From contig NJFT01000314.1 in assembly GCA_002221725.1 (NCBI GenBank), positions 1 to 36,817 on the forward strand: a DNA stretch of 36,817 bases, given 5' to 3'. This stretch comes from Scedosporium boydii. Lineage: Eukaryota > Ascomycota > Sordariomycetes > Microascales > Microascaceae. Under the pieces are notes generated by a model that did not search any database, was not told the DNA's origin, and worked only from the letters and a program-made list of their open reading frames with translations. A program made the translations under genes and the position numbers. Position 1 is the stretch's first letter. Each line of letters begins with the position of its first letter. Positions 1 through 10,125 of the stretch are shown here, in pieces.

Positions 1-902
1 AGTCGATAGCCACTAAGGAATTCTTCACTTTTTGTTCCATGCCGCTGCTGCCACGCGTCACGTGCCATGTGGCAGCCACTGCCACAAGCCACAGTTGCCA
101 CATGCCAGTCGCCCCAGCACCAACACAGTATATCTTAACTACTAGCTAAGCTCTTTCTCTATTAGTTATTTTTAAAGGAAAATTAATTTAATACTAATAG
201 TTTTTATTAGATTTAGCTTTTTTTAAAAACTAATATTTTATAGTAACTAATAATAACTAGATAATTAATAATATTACTTTAAAATAATTTAAAAAGATCT
301 TTATTTCTTATACTAAGCTAGTTAACTCTTAAGAGGCCTATCTTCTTATCTTAGATAACTATAGAAGCTATATTATAAATAAATTTATATATAAGTATTT
401 TTAATATTATATTTTCCTTCTTTTTTTACTTTTATATATATTTTATATCTTCTAACTATTAGACTTAGCTATATTTAACCCCTTAAAGATAGCTTATTAA
501 AAGGAAGTTAATCTTCTTATCTTAACTACTATATCTATAATAGTAGGGAAAAGAAACCTACTTTTCTATTATTATAAGGCTTAAAATAGTAAACTAATTA
601 ATAAGAATATTAAAAGTAGGTTTATAATATCTAGACTTTAGCTTATAAATATAGCTAAGCCTCTTCTTAGCTCTCTTTTTCTTTAAAAACTAATTTCTCT
701 ATAAAAATAGCCTTCTAAAAATAAAACTTTTATTCTATAAGCTTTATAGACATCTATTTTAACTTCCTAGCTACTTTCTATAGCTTTCTATAGTTTTATT
801 ATAATGTAGTTAACTCTAAAGAAGTCTAAGGACCTTTAGAAATATATATATAAATCTAACTTAATTAATTAATATACTACTATATAATGCTAGCTATTTT
901 AA
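1..902. repeat. AT-rich, RIP-like degenerate repeat
   Basis: The first ~130 bases have normal GC content and contain GCCAC-rich short repeats, including a small GTGGCAG..CTGCCAC palindrome. From about 131 the base composition changes abruptly to very AT-rich, dominated by TA dinucleotides, with stops in every frame. This is the pattern left by repeat-induced point mutation (C to T, mostly at CpA) on fungal transposons. The stretch runs directly into a recognisable transposase tail, so it is probably the mutated body of the same element. No intact gene is visible. Confidence 0.7.
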
Positions 903-1190
903 AAAGTTTTAAAAGCCTTTAATAAAAAGAATGTCTAATTAGCTACATTCTAAGCTAGGGTTCTGGCTCTAGAAAGCCAAATTGAAGCAATAAAGCCCAG
1001 GAAAAGGAAGAGGGTTAAAACAAGTCCTAATTCGAAGTTTGCCACTATTGGAGATATATAGAGGGCGATGAGAAATGATTTGGAAGAAGAAATCATTTCC
1101 ATTGGAAGCAGCGATAGTGAAAGTGATAGTTCAGCAGCTTCACGTATTGAAGTAAGGCGAAATGTAGAAGAAATAGGAAATGGAAGATGA
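903..1190 (+). pseudogene. Degraded pogo/Fot1-type transposase, C-terminal end
   Basis: One frame translates to a typical tail of a fungal pogo/Fot1-type (Tc1/mariner superfamily) DDE transposase. A leucine-rich segment (ALESQIEAIKPRKRKRV) is followed by TSPNSKFATIGDI and an acidic Ser/Asp/Glu-rich C-terminus, ending at TGA 1188-1190. The frame is broken by TAA at 936-938, TAA at 951-953 and TAG at 1059-1061, all explicable as C-to-T changes of CAA/CAG or G-to-A of TGG. The catalytic DDE part, expected upstream, is lost in the AT-rich DNA. Just downstream, GGTGTCAG occurs twice around 1218-1245 beside G-runs and could be the element's end, but no matching left terminus was found. Confidence 0.65.
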
Positions 1191-4100
1191 TAGTGAGTAT
1201 TTGGGCTGTTGGAATTTAGGGTGTCAGAAAGTGGGGGGTGTCAGCAAGGGGGGGGTCCAACTTAATATGCGTATCCAGGTAAGAGATGGGTATTCCTCAA
1301 TCAGAATCTTTGCAGAAGTACCTCTGTACACCCATGCCAAATGGGACTGGCAAACTCTAGCCGCTGATTTAGCAATAATTTGATAAAGGCATAATTATCA
1401 ATCAACCAGTGCTTTTAGAAGCATGAGTGGATAATGGCCAAATGCGTCAAGTGCAGCGGATGTTTCGCCTATTACAGCCTAAAAGAGCGTACGACGTGCG
1501 CGCTGTTTGGCTTGGCTATGACTAGATGTGAGGGCAGACGATAAGATAAAATATGAATCGTTCCTCGTTAATCTGTATCTAGACTCCAAGTGGGACCTTT
1601 CGTAGCGATTCCTAGGCCTCCTAAGCGGAATGGCGTTGTGATGGGATGATCATTGTTGGAAACGTAGTAGGTTCACAGAATACGACCATCAATACCGGAT
1701 ATCAAGCCAAAAATCTGCCGGGCGGTGGGTAACATTATCGAGATGCGTGCTGCACTCGGGCCACCATCGCGGGCGTTTTCCCAAGAGGGCTGGTCAAAAA
1801 TCCTTGAAGGCCCAAGGTCTTGGACGGACCGAGGGGATGGGCTCTACACCCTCGGCTATTTTACAAACCGTCACTGCGTAGTCGCAGTCCGGGCCGTCAC
1901 GAGCACGCGTCGAAGTTCTTGTCATACGCCAGATGGGACCAACAGAATCAAAATCGCGTACTCAGGATTCAAGAACTCCACACAACCGTTATTTCTTCCG
2001 CTAAGAGTGAAATCGGCGTGCACGGGTCATTTTCTGTAAAAGAAAAAAAAAAGAGGGCTATTGTTCTCCTTCCTACCCCTCAGGCATCCCCTGCTTCTGT
2101 AGGCTCCAAGGTGCTCACACTTGATCCTAAGGTCTGATCATGCATTGGCGTGGCAGCAGCGACGAGGGGGCCTGGCAAAGTGATATTACCATTTCCCAAT
2201 CCCGCCGACCGGTTCTAGAAATATGCAACGCCTCCAACGTTCGAATCGTGGTTGCACTTCCTGCAACTTAGATTAAATCGGAATTAATAATCCCTGTGCA
2301 TTGGCCTCTCGCGATTAACCTGGAAATGCCTCAAAGGAATCGTGTTCGATTCGCAACCGTCATCATCAATGCGACTTGGAGGCTTTGGCCCATCGCCACA
2401 TTCACCGCAATGACGGAGGCGAAAAGTCGTCGCCATACCAAAAACAATGGAGATAGATGAGGCCGTCCTTGACGAAACTGTTTACCTTGGCGACTCTTCA
2501 AGTGTAGTCTATGACATAATCTACATCTCAAGGGTAGACAGTGGCATGTGACGTCATCTACTGGACAATCTACTCGGATTCCGCGAGCACTCTCGTAAGT
2601 GTCGATAGAATCACCAAGAGCCCTACTCCACTTTTAACATCTACGCCCATTGTATGTTCCAAAGTCCCTCGAGAAGAGGGATATCCTGCAGATTGCTACC
2701 CTGTGGGGCGAACTGCACGACAGCTCAAAGTATTGGGGTCCTAAACTAGACCGAGAGAACCAATCCTATGTGGAAGCATCTCTCCAGGTCGGGTACTCCA
2801 TTCTCACCAGTGACCCTTGGAAGTGGGCAAGTCCAACATCCCCAACACCTGCACCATGGTTCAAGCATCCATGGAACTGGAGATTCTTCAATGGTCCACA
2901 ATGGCTCTGTGTGGCTTCGCAGCCAAGGAACAGACCCGAGGCTCTCCATTTATCAAGTCTGCAAATCAAAGCAAAGCCATACACGTGGGCTACAGTTGGG
3001 ATTGTGTTCTCCTCTGCTCATTTCTCACCAGGTATCGATCTCTGACTGGCGGCGCCATCACCACGGGCTACTATCTCGGCCGATCACCTGGGGAAAAGTG
3101 GAATGGTCTCATTCAACGCCAAGACCGCCTCAATAACTCCCTCCTTTGATCGGTTATCAATTAAGTAGCTACTTTACGTGCAAGGAGAGGGGTATTGAGA
3201 CCCCTTTCTTCACTGGAGAGATACCATGACCACATTCACCGGAGAAATGCTAGAATGCAATACCGTTCCCAAGAGGCCTACCACAATTGAAAGTTTCCCT
3301 CGGCTTGCCAAGTACCTGGGCTCTCTGGTCCTCCTTCTAAGGCATCTATCCAATATATCAATTGATGCTGGCCGTGATCGACTTTGACATCTCCGTGGCG
3401 GTTGCAAGGCTGTGGCGAATGAAACGACTTTAGGTCTTCCTTAGTACACACACCTCCCTGAACGCCCCTGTTTACAATAACGCCACGGCTGGCTGTCGGG
3501 GCATTTTAACTTCTTAGTTAGGAATAGGCTAAAGATTATCTGACTTCCTCCATGGTCCTAGTAATAATATGCCTGATAGTGAACTATTTCTCCTTTCGTT
3601 TTAATTCTCTAGCGCTGAGGTGTGGGGTATGTTGATTGGCGAATTATAGTGCACGAATGTAGTGTATACCGCCGGGCCTCTTTGGTAATAACATCAGACT
3701 CCTACCACCTTGTCGACACCACTTTTCCCACGATTACGAAGTAAGAGGATGGAGAAACTAGGCCGATAACCAGTATTGCAGGGGGCCTGGGCCCTGTATT
3801 ATACGAAATGGTTCAGTATTGTTTGCAAGGCTATAGGGGGTAATCCCAATCTGGCGTATGATGGAAGGATCCGTCTCCCCACCATTAGTGGGTCTGGTGA
3901 GTCTCCCGAAAAGGAAGGTGGTTTGCGGTGACGCTGGCCCCGTTCTTATCGCCTCTATCCTCCTCTTGTCTCTGATAATGTGCCGACTTCGTCTGCCGAT
4001 GCCGAGGGATTGTCATGCAGACAGAGAAATAACCAGTTGAGGCGTCTTGGAAGGCGGGTTTCTTTCTAGAAAATAGTTAATTATTGGCTCTTCTCAGCCC

Positions 4101-5064
4101 AGTATAAATTATAGCGACTACTTAATATAATCTCTATAATTAACATCTACCCCACGGCCTCCTCATTTTCTCCTCACCGGTGTGCTTCCCCGAGAATCCT
4201 ACCCGTTTATGTAACTAGACCCGGAGGACCAACCCCTCTCCAGACACCAGAACGAGTAAGATGGAAGGTGTGGCAGATGCTAATGGAACATGCAGTATTA
4301 CTAGTTCCCCGCACTCTCTTGCATCGTACCACCCAAGAGGTGCTGGCATACGATGGAATGGTAGTACCCCACGAGTTAGCTCAGAAGAAGAGTCTACTAG
4401 TCGTTTGGAAAGACGCGATTGCTTCCTCTCTATCTCTGATCCTCTGAAACCTCACAAGAAGTCGCTCCATTCACGATAACTAACCGGGCAAAGCAACTTG
4501 GGCTGCGATATGAGGCCCCCTTTGCCCAGACCTAAACACCGATATCCATTTGCCTTCGAAATTGGCGAGCCGGTCATAGCTCCTGTCCCCTCACTCCCTC
4601 AACTCCGTCTCTCAACCCCGACGAGCGAATCCCCAAATTTCCCCCTCACAATCCAAGCTCGTACGTAATACCCGCTCTTACCCCAGATTCCACCTAAGCT
4701 GATGCTCGCAACTAGAGTACTTCATAGTGTAGCGCACAATCCTGTAGAGCATTTGCCTTGATAAAGGGGCTAGCTTGGGGGTTAGCTTGGGATCTAGCCT
4801 TTTAGTGTAGATCCTTCAGAATTGGACTCGAGAAGACGACACGATTTCTCCAACAAACTGCTTGCAGGAAAAGGTTGCGTCCCAGGCTCCGCTTTAGCTC
4901 CACCATCCAGTGGGCATCGACGGTCGTTTCATCCCCACAACGCCCCCTCTCATGCCGCATTGCCGAATGTGATTTGCCCCGAAGCAGCAGGGGAACCCTA
5001 GTCTCCAGTCTGTTGGGCACCACATGGAGCATGGGTTGCGCGAGACCGATGTCCGGGGAGAGGC
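1191..5064. other. Long gene-poor intergenic region
   Basis: No convincing gene was found in this ~3.9 kb. Reading frames are short and overlap one another in several frames. A consensus CRE/ATF palindrome TGACGTCA sits at 2549-2556. Around 2650-3150 two overlapping forward frames look somewhat protein-like (for example the segment ending near 3149), but no family was recognised and no splice arrangement joins them convincingly. It may be a decayed gene. A short tandem repeat of TAGCTTGGG lies near 4770-4795. Confidence 0.5.
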
Positions 5065-5212
5065 TGATAACGCTGGGTCGGTCTAATCCCAGAAAAGAAA
5101 CCTAATGTGGCTATCATCCCCACGTAAGGTCGGCCCAACGGGCTTGTAGCCAGTTCAGATAGATAGCTACGCGGAACTTGGAATCCTGATTCCAGGGTGC
5201 CACGCGCGATAA
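5065..5212. promoter_or_regulatory. Cluster of HGATAR (GATA-factor) sites upstream of the permease
   Basis: Five matches to the fungal GATA-factor consensus HGATAR lie within 148 bp: TGATAA 5065-5070, CTATCA 5111-5116 (TGATAG on the minus strand), overlapping AGATAG at 5157-5162 and 5161-5166, and CGATAA 5207-5212. They lie 340-485 bp before the permease ATG. AreA/NIT2 factors bind such clusters and activate nitrogen-uptake genes when preferred nitrogen is scarce. Regulation of this gene by AreA is an inference. Confidence 0.4.
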
Positions 5213-5548
5213 GATGGCCCCCTCTTCCTGTATCTTTATCCCCTTTTGTTCCCTCACTTGTCCTCTTTCCTTTTCCTCGTTCTCTTGCTCTCTGGCCACC
5301 GATCCCAGTTTCGCTCTTCCTTTACTCATCTCACCATCTTTATGTCATAGATGGTAGAGATATTTCGGGTCATCATCATTGCAAACTCTCTCACAGTATC
5401 CGCTTCACAGGCGGTCTTGATGTACCGTCTCATACTTTCCTCATCTTGAGTCCTGCCATTCGTTCCGGCCTTCCCCTCCGACTCCCGAGGGGCTTCACAC
5501 TATTTCTCCCGACTCTTCTCTGTCCGTCCTTCTTAGTCCTGTTTCAAC

Positions 5549-7352
5549 ATGGGTGTTGAGGGCATTGAGGTCAAGTGTTATGATGGTCCTGGTCCATCTG
5601 ACACTGCGGAGGGCGTGATTCTCGAAAAGCACGCGGCCCAGGTAGAGGCCAAGTACGGCCAGACTGTTCGAGGTCTCGCCCCCCGCCATGTCCAGCTCAT
5701 TGCTATCGGAGGTGCCATCGGTACTGGCCTGTTCGTCGGTATCGGTGGAGTCCTCTCGAAAGCTGGTCCGCTGTCTTTGATTCTGGGTTACCTTGGCTGG
5801 GGCATGTTCTTCGTGTGGCCCACTAACCTGTGTGTCGCCGAGATGTGCTCGTACCTCCCTATCCGTGGATCCATCTTCGAACTGGCTGGCCGCTTTGTTG
5901 ACCCTGCTCTGGGCTTCGCCATGGGCTGGACGTACTTCTATACCGGTGTGATGCTTGTGTGTGTCGAGTACAGTGCCGTTGCCACGCTGATGCAATTCTG
6001 GGTGGACGGCGTTAACCCCGCAGCTTGGATTGTCATGGGAATGGTCATTTGCATTACCCTTAATGTGGTGGCTGTCAAGTAAGCAACCTGCCACACTCTA
6101 ATTTTAGTCCAGTTATAGCTAACGTCTCTTCTAAGGTGGTATGGTGAATCCGAATTCATCATGGCTTCGCTCAAGATCCTACTCCTCTTCGGCCTCCTGA
6201 TGCTCACTCTCATCACCATGTGCGGTGGCAACCCTAAGCATGATGCCTACGGCTTCCGCTCCTGGGGAGAGGGCCGGGCCATGCTCAGCTACCACTCTGA
6301 GGGTGCAACTGGTCGCTTCCTTGGCTGGTGGAAGGTCATGATCTACGCTGCCTTCACCATCACTGGCCCTGACATGATCGCCTTGTCTGCTAGTGAGATT
6401 CAGAACCCTCGCCGCACCATTCCCCGTGTCGCCAAGCTCATCTTCTATCGTCTCGTCGGCTTTTACGTTCTCGGCGTCTTGGGTGTCGGCATCATCTGCG
6501 CTAGCAACGACCCGACTTTGAAGGATGCCCTCGTGAATGGCGCGCCTGGTGCTGCTGCCTCTCCTTGGGTTATCGGTATTAAGAACCTGAATATCAAGTT
6601 CCTCCCTCACTTGATCAACGCCCTCGTCTTGACTTCTGGCCTGTCCTGCGGCAACGCTTACCTATACGCCTCCTCGCGTACCCTTTATGGTCTTGCCCGA
6701 GGTACGTCCCCTCCCTCCCTCTTCTTGCACCGCCTGAACATCGAATTGAAGCTAATAACCATACACAGATGGCCAAGCCCCAAAATTCCTGATGAAGTGT
6801 ACCAAGGCTGGTGTTCCCGTTTACTGTGTTGCCGTCGTCTCCCTCCTAAGCTGCATTACCTTCCTCGTTTCGTCCACCTCGGCCATTGAGGTCTTCTACT
6901 GGTTTGTCGACCTCACCACGACGGGGTTCATTGCCACCTACACCATGATGATCATTACCTTCCTCGGCTGGTATCGCGCTCGTGTCAAGCAGGTTTTGGA
7001 GGTCGTCCACCTCCATTACGTCGCTCCCTATTCTCCATATGGGGCGTATCTTGCACTAGTCCTCGGCGTCCTCGCCCTCCTCTTCTGTGGATTCGACCAG
7101 TTCGCTCCTTTCCATGTTCAAGGTTTTATCACCAACTACTTCTGTTTGCCCTATAGTATCGGTGCCTTCACGCTGTGGAAGTTCGTCAAGAAGACAAGGT
7201 TTGTGAGGCCAGAAGAAGCGGATCTCATCTCTGGTAAGAAGGAAGTTGACGATGAGTGCCGTATCTGGGAAGAGGGTGGCATCGAGGAGAACTGGAGGAG
7301 AAGGCTTGCGGCTATGCCATTCTGGCAGCGCCTTTGGGAGAGAATGTGGTAA
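5549..7352 (+). CDS. Amino-acid permease, AAT/YAT family (APC superfamily)
   Basis: Predicted plasma-membrane amino-acid/H+ symporter of 559 residues. Exons are 5549-6078, 6136-6701 and 6769-7352. Introns 6079-6135 (GTAAGC, branch GCTAAC) and 6702-6768 (GTACGT, branch GCTAAT) join the frame exactly. The first junction gives NVVAVKWYGESEF and the second LARDGQAPKFLMK, both family-typical. A polar N-terminus of ~47 residues precedes GGAIGTGLFVG (54-64), the TM1 signature of APC transporters. GGNPKHDAYGFRSW lies in the loop before the middle helices, ASEIQNPRRTIPRV follows them, and the C-terminal tail is charged. Length and architecture match fungal AAT permeases (12 TM). The NPKHD and late-helix motifs suggest the dicarboxylic-acid (Dip5-like) branch, but the substrate cannot be read from sequence. 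Upstream lie clustered GATA sites and a C/T-rich leader (about 5215-5548), consistent with a nitrogen-regulated, well-expressed gene. Confidence 0.92.
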
Positions 7353-7705
7353 ATTGCGTCTTCGCAGCTAAGTCTGGTCGCCTAGATTTAGTTGGCGTTC
7401 GTTCTTGATAGCACTCTCCGGTCCACTTATAGTTAGCAAATCACTCACAATAATTAAGTTCCTCATTACTGTATATCTCAGTGAATAACTGCCTCGGGTA
7501 GTAGGAAACTATACTGTTTGCTAGGCTGAATCTTCGAACTCATGGTATCGACAGAGTGCAGCTTGGAAGCAGTCTCATGAGTGAAAGAAGTAGAAGAGAA
7601 GAGATTATAAAATGGGCCGAAGGACATTGAATACACTGCTTGATCACACGCTTTCCATGTAATCTGATCCGTCCGTTTTGTTCTTTGCACTTCCTTGTCA
7701 TCATA
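7353..7705. other. Convergent 3' intergenic spacer
   Basis: This 353-bp spacer separates the stop codons of the permease (+) and the glycosyltransferase-like gene (-). It should hold both 3' UTRs and polyadenylation signals. AATAA-like runs occur near 7449-7455. No gene was seen. Confidence 0.5.
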
Positions 7706-9300
7706 TCACATCATTTTTCGTTTTGGAAAGGGACATACGTTATCCTCTGCGTAGTCCCTATATCTATCTAGCAAGTCCGTCCAACCCAACGCCCGCCCTT
7801 CATGTGCAGTCCTCTGCGACCGGAATGCGAAGTGCACCGCTATTGCTGTACCGTCAACCACGGCGTGGCGGCCGACTTCCTTCGGTCGTACGCAGGTGAG
7901 ATATTCCTCGTCATCAGGCTGTGGAAATGGGAAGACGTCCATGACATCGCGACCTCGAATCGCGAAGAAGTTAATGGAAAGTCGTTCGTACGCGTAGTCC
8001 CAAATATTGAACCGATACATATCCGTCTCATTTTTCTCTAGGCGAGAGAGGAACGAGCAGTGTGTCTGGGCGGCAGCTGCCCAATTCATAAGCCCTGGGC
8101 CGAAGGCGTCGTATGTGAGGGTGGAAGCGGGGGATGTGGAAATGTCTATGGTCTCCCCGGCTGTCCTAGGGCGCACAGGGAGCCAGCGATGCTTTCTGAA
8201 TGGGGCGGGAGATGACCCGTTCTTTCGGAAATTCCGAGGGCCGTCTGGCGGTCCATCAAACGAAGGGAGCATGGAGGTACGCCATGTCACACGTGGAGGG
8301 GTGACAGGAGGAGTCATTTCCTACACGAGTGGCCAGATAATGTGAGTATAACATCTCCCCATCGTAGACGTAGATATTAGAAGGCAACGCAGAGCCCCAG
8401 AGAAGAGAAAACTCCAGGGGACTAGAATCGTAGAAAGGAAGTCTTACTGGCCAGAAGGGCTCGTAGACGCCGAGCCTGTAATGTACCCAGGAGAGGGCCG
8501 GGTTATTGACTACGTTGGCCGAAACGGCAAAGTATTGAGGATTCTCATCAAGCCTTTTGACCAGAGCGGGAATGGTTCCATCCTCAATAAAAACCTGTTG
8601 GTGAGTCGTGGTCGATTCAATGTCAGTGCCTGCACTCAACGTTTCTGACCTCCACTGTCCAAAGGACTTGCATGGGATTTGATTCCGCTCTTTGTTTTGT
8701 TCGTTGATCATGTTTCTTCCCCCAGGAGGATTTCCCAAACTCACCACGTCGTCATCAATCTTGATGTAAATCGCGTCGGGGTTCTTAACGGGCTCCCAGC
8801 TACCCACATAGGCCTTGTATCCCACGCCGGGAACATATTTCGAGTATCCGGGATTCGAGGCGATGAGTTCGTCGAGATAGGCAAGATCGGCGGAGATCTC
8901 TGTACGAGCAGAAAAGATAACCCTGTCAAGGATACCTCCATTTTCTCTCATATTCCTCTGGGAGTGTCATGGGGGTTAGTGATATCGGACGAAGACATTT
9001 ACACCATTGTGGGTCGGATAATGAACATGGATAGAGAAGGGAATGAGAAACCTTCAGGTAGCAATCTAGTATTCTCACAAAGTCGCGTCGGCCATAAAAG
9101 ACGAGCCCAATCACCTCCCTCCGTCCTACAATTGAAGGTGGTTGGGCTGTCTCGGGAACTGCCTCATCTTCTTTGGAGGGGCGTGATACACTGGCCACCG
9201 CATCATCGAGTGTCCACAATCGAGATAAGGCCCAGAAGATGCTGATAAATAAGAATGCAAGAACAGGAACGCAGATCGAACGAGGACTCTTGGTGATCAT
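7706..9300 (-). CDS. Type II membrane glycosyltransferase-like protein
   Basis: Four exons: 9300-9052, 8957-8745, 8594-8448 and 8320-7706, giving 407 residues. Introns are 8958-9051 (94 bp), 8595-8744 (150 bp) and 8321-8447 (127 bp), all in phase 0. The junctions give CYLKRNMRENGGILDR and IKIDDDVVFIEDGTIP, which read as continuous conserved protein. One signal-anchor helix lies near residues 8-25 after a short basic end, implying a Golgi/ER lumenal enzyme. The DDD at 151-153 resembles the metal-binding DxD of GT-A glycosyltransferases. The C-terminal half has YERLSINFFAIRG and VVDGTAIAVHFAF followed by TDLLDRYRDYAEDN, which I associate with an uncharacterised fungal glycosyltransferase-like family. 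Donor and acceptor sugars are unknown. An in-frame ATG at 9483 would add 61 residues. I chose 9300 because the anchor then begins the protein. Confidence 0.75.
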
Positions 9301-10125
9301 GGGGAGCTGTGCGGTGGTGACTTCTTCTCCAGATTCCCAGTAGCCCGGGACAATCGGAGTGGGGAGAGGAGGAAAATGATGGCATGTGGCCAGTTTGACA
9401 ACCCAGGAGAAAGAATATGAGAATAACTGCGGAAGACGGAAGCCAGTCCCTTGTCTTGCTTGGATTCTTCGACTATTGGACATCAGGAATACCTTGCCAC
9501 GGGAAGAGTCTTGGCGAAAGTCATCTTTTTCTACTAAGGAAGAGTACTGCAACTCTTAAGGGAATTGGCTGGAAGTGAAAGGACGGGGAGAAATTACGAG
9601 ACACATATCTGCCAAAAATGTCTTCAAAACGTGGAGGGTTAAATTCGACATGTTTAAACCATGCGCAAGTCAATTGAGGCAATGTGTTTCGCGATCGTAG
9701 CCAAGATGAAGATCTCATCCCGGCTGTATCTTTGTTTTGTCTATATGAGACGAGGATTTCTTGGAGCTTATATTTTTTCCTTGGCATTAAGATGTGGCCA
9801 CGGTTGAACCAACCGAGATCCGCCCCTTCTCATTCTCCTCATGTTCGGAACGATTATTTCGTTGGGAGACGCAAGTCGGGCGGCGATCTGACACTGGCCC
9901 CGGTGGAGCCGACAAGCCACCCAAGAGAGAAGCTACCCAAGAGAGCATTCTTCCTTTCTTTTTGCATTTCGGATTCATATTTCCACGCCAAGGTGAAGCT
10001 CAGGTTCTTGCAAATTCCTTGAATAGACTGCTGATATAGCAGGACCGCGGCAGTGGCCATTGATAGAGGAACGCAAGCGGTGATTTTGATTTTGCTTGCC
10101 CAAGACGGGATTTATAGACACTTAT
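9301..10125. other. Intergenic region upstream of the glycosyltransferase-like gene
   Basis: This ~825-bp stretch lies between the start of the glycosyltransferase-like gene and the stop of the HET gene, both on the minus strand. It should hold the promoter of the former. C/T-rich tracts (on the minus strand) occur near 9360-9380. No supported gene was found. Confidence 0.45.

Noticed and set aside
2230..2262. GTTCGAATC resembling a tRNA T-loop
   Set aside because: The flanking T stem has a mismatch and no acceptor, D or anticodon arms can be built upstream.
9301..9552. Longer N-terminus for the glycosyltransferase-like protein
   Set aside because: The open frame begins at a TTG, not an ATG. 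The only other in-frame ATG is 9483, and starting there would place the signal anchor far inside the protein.
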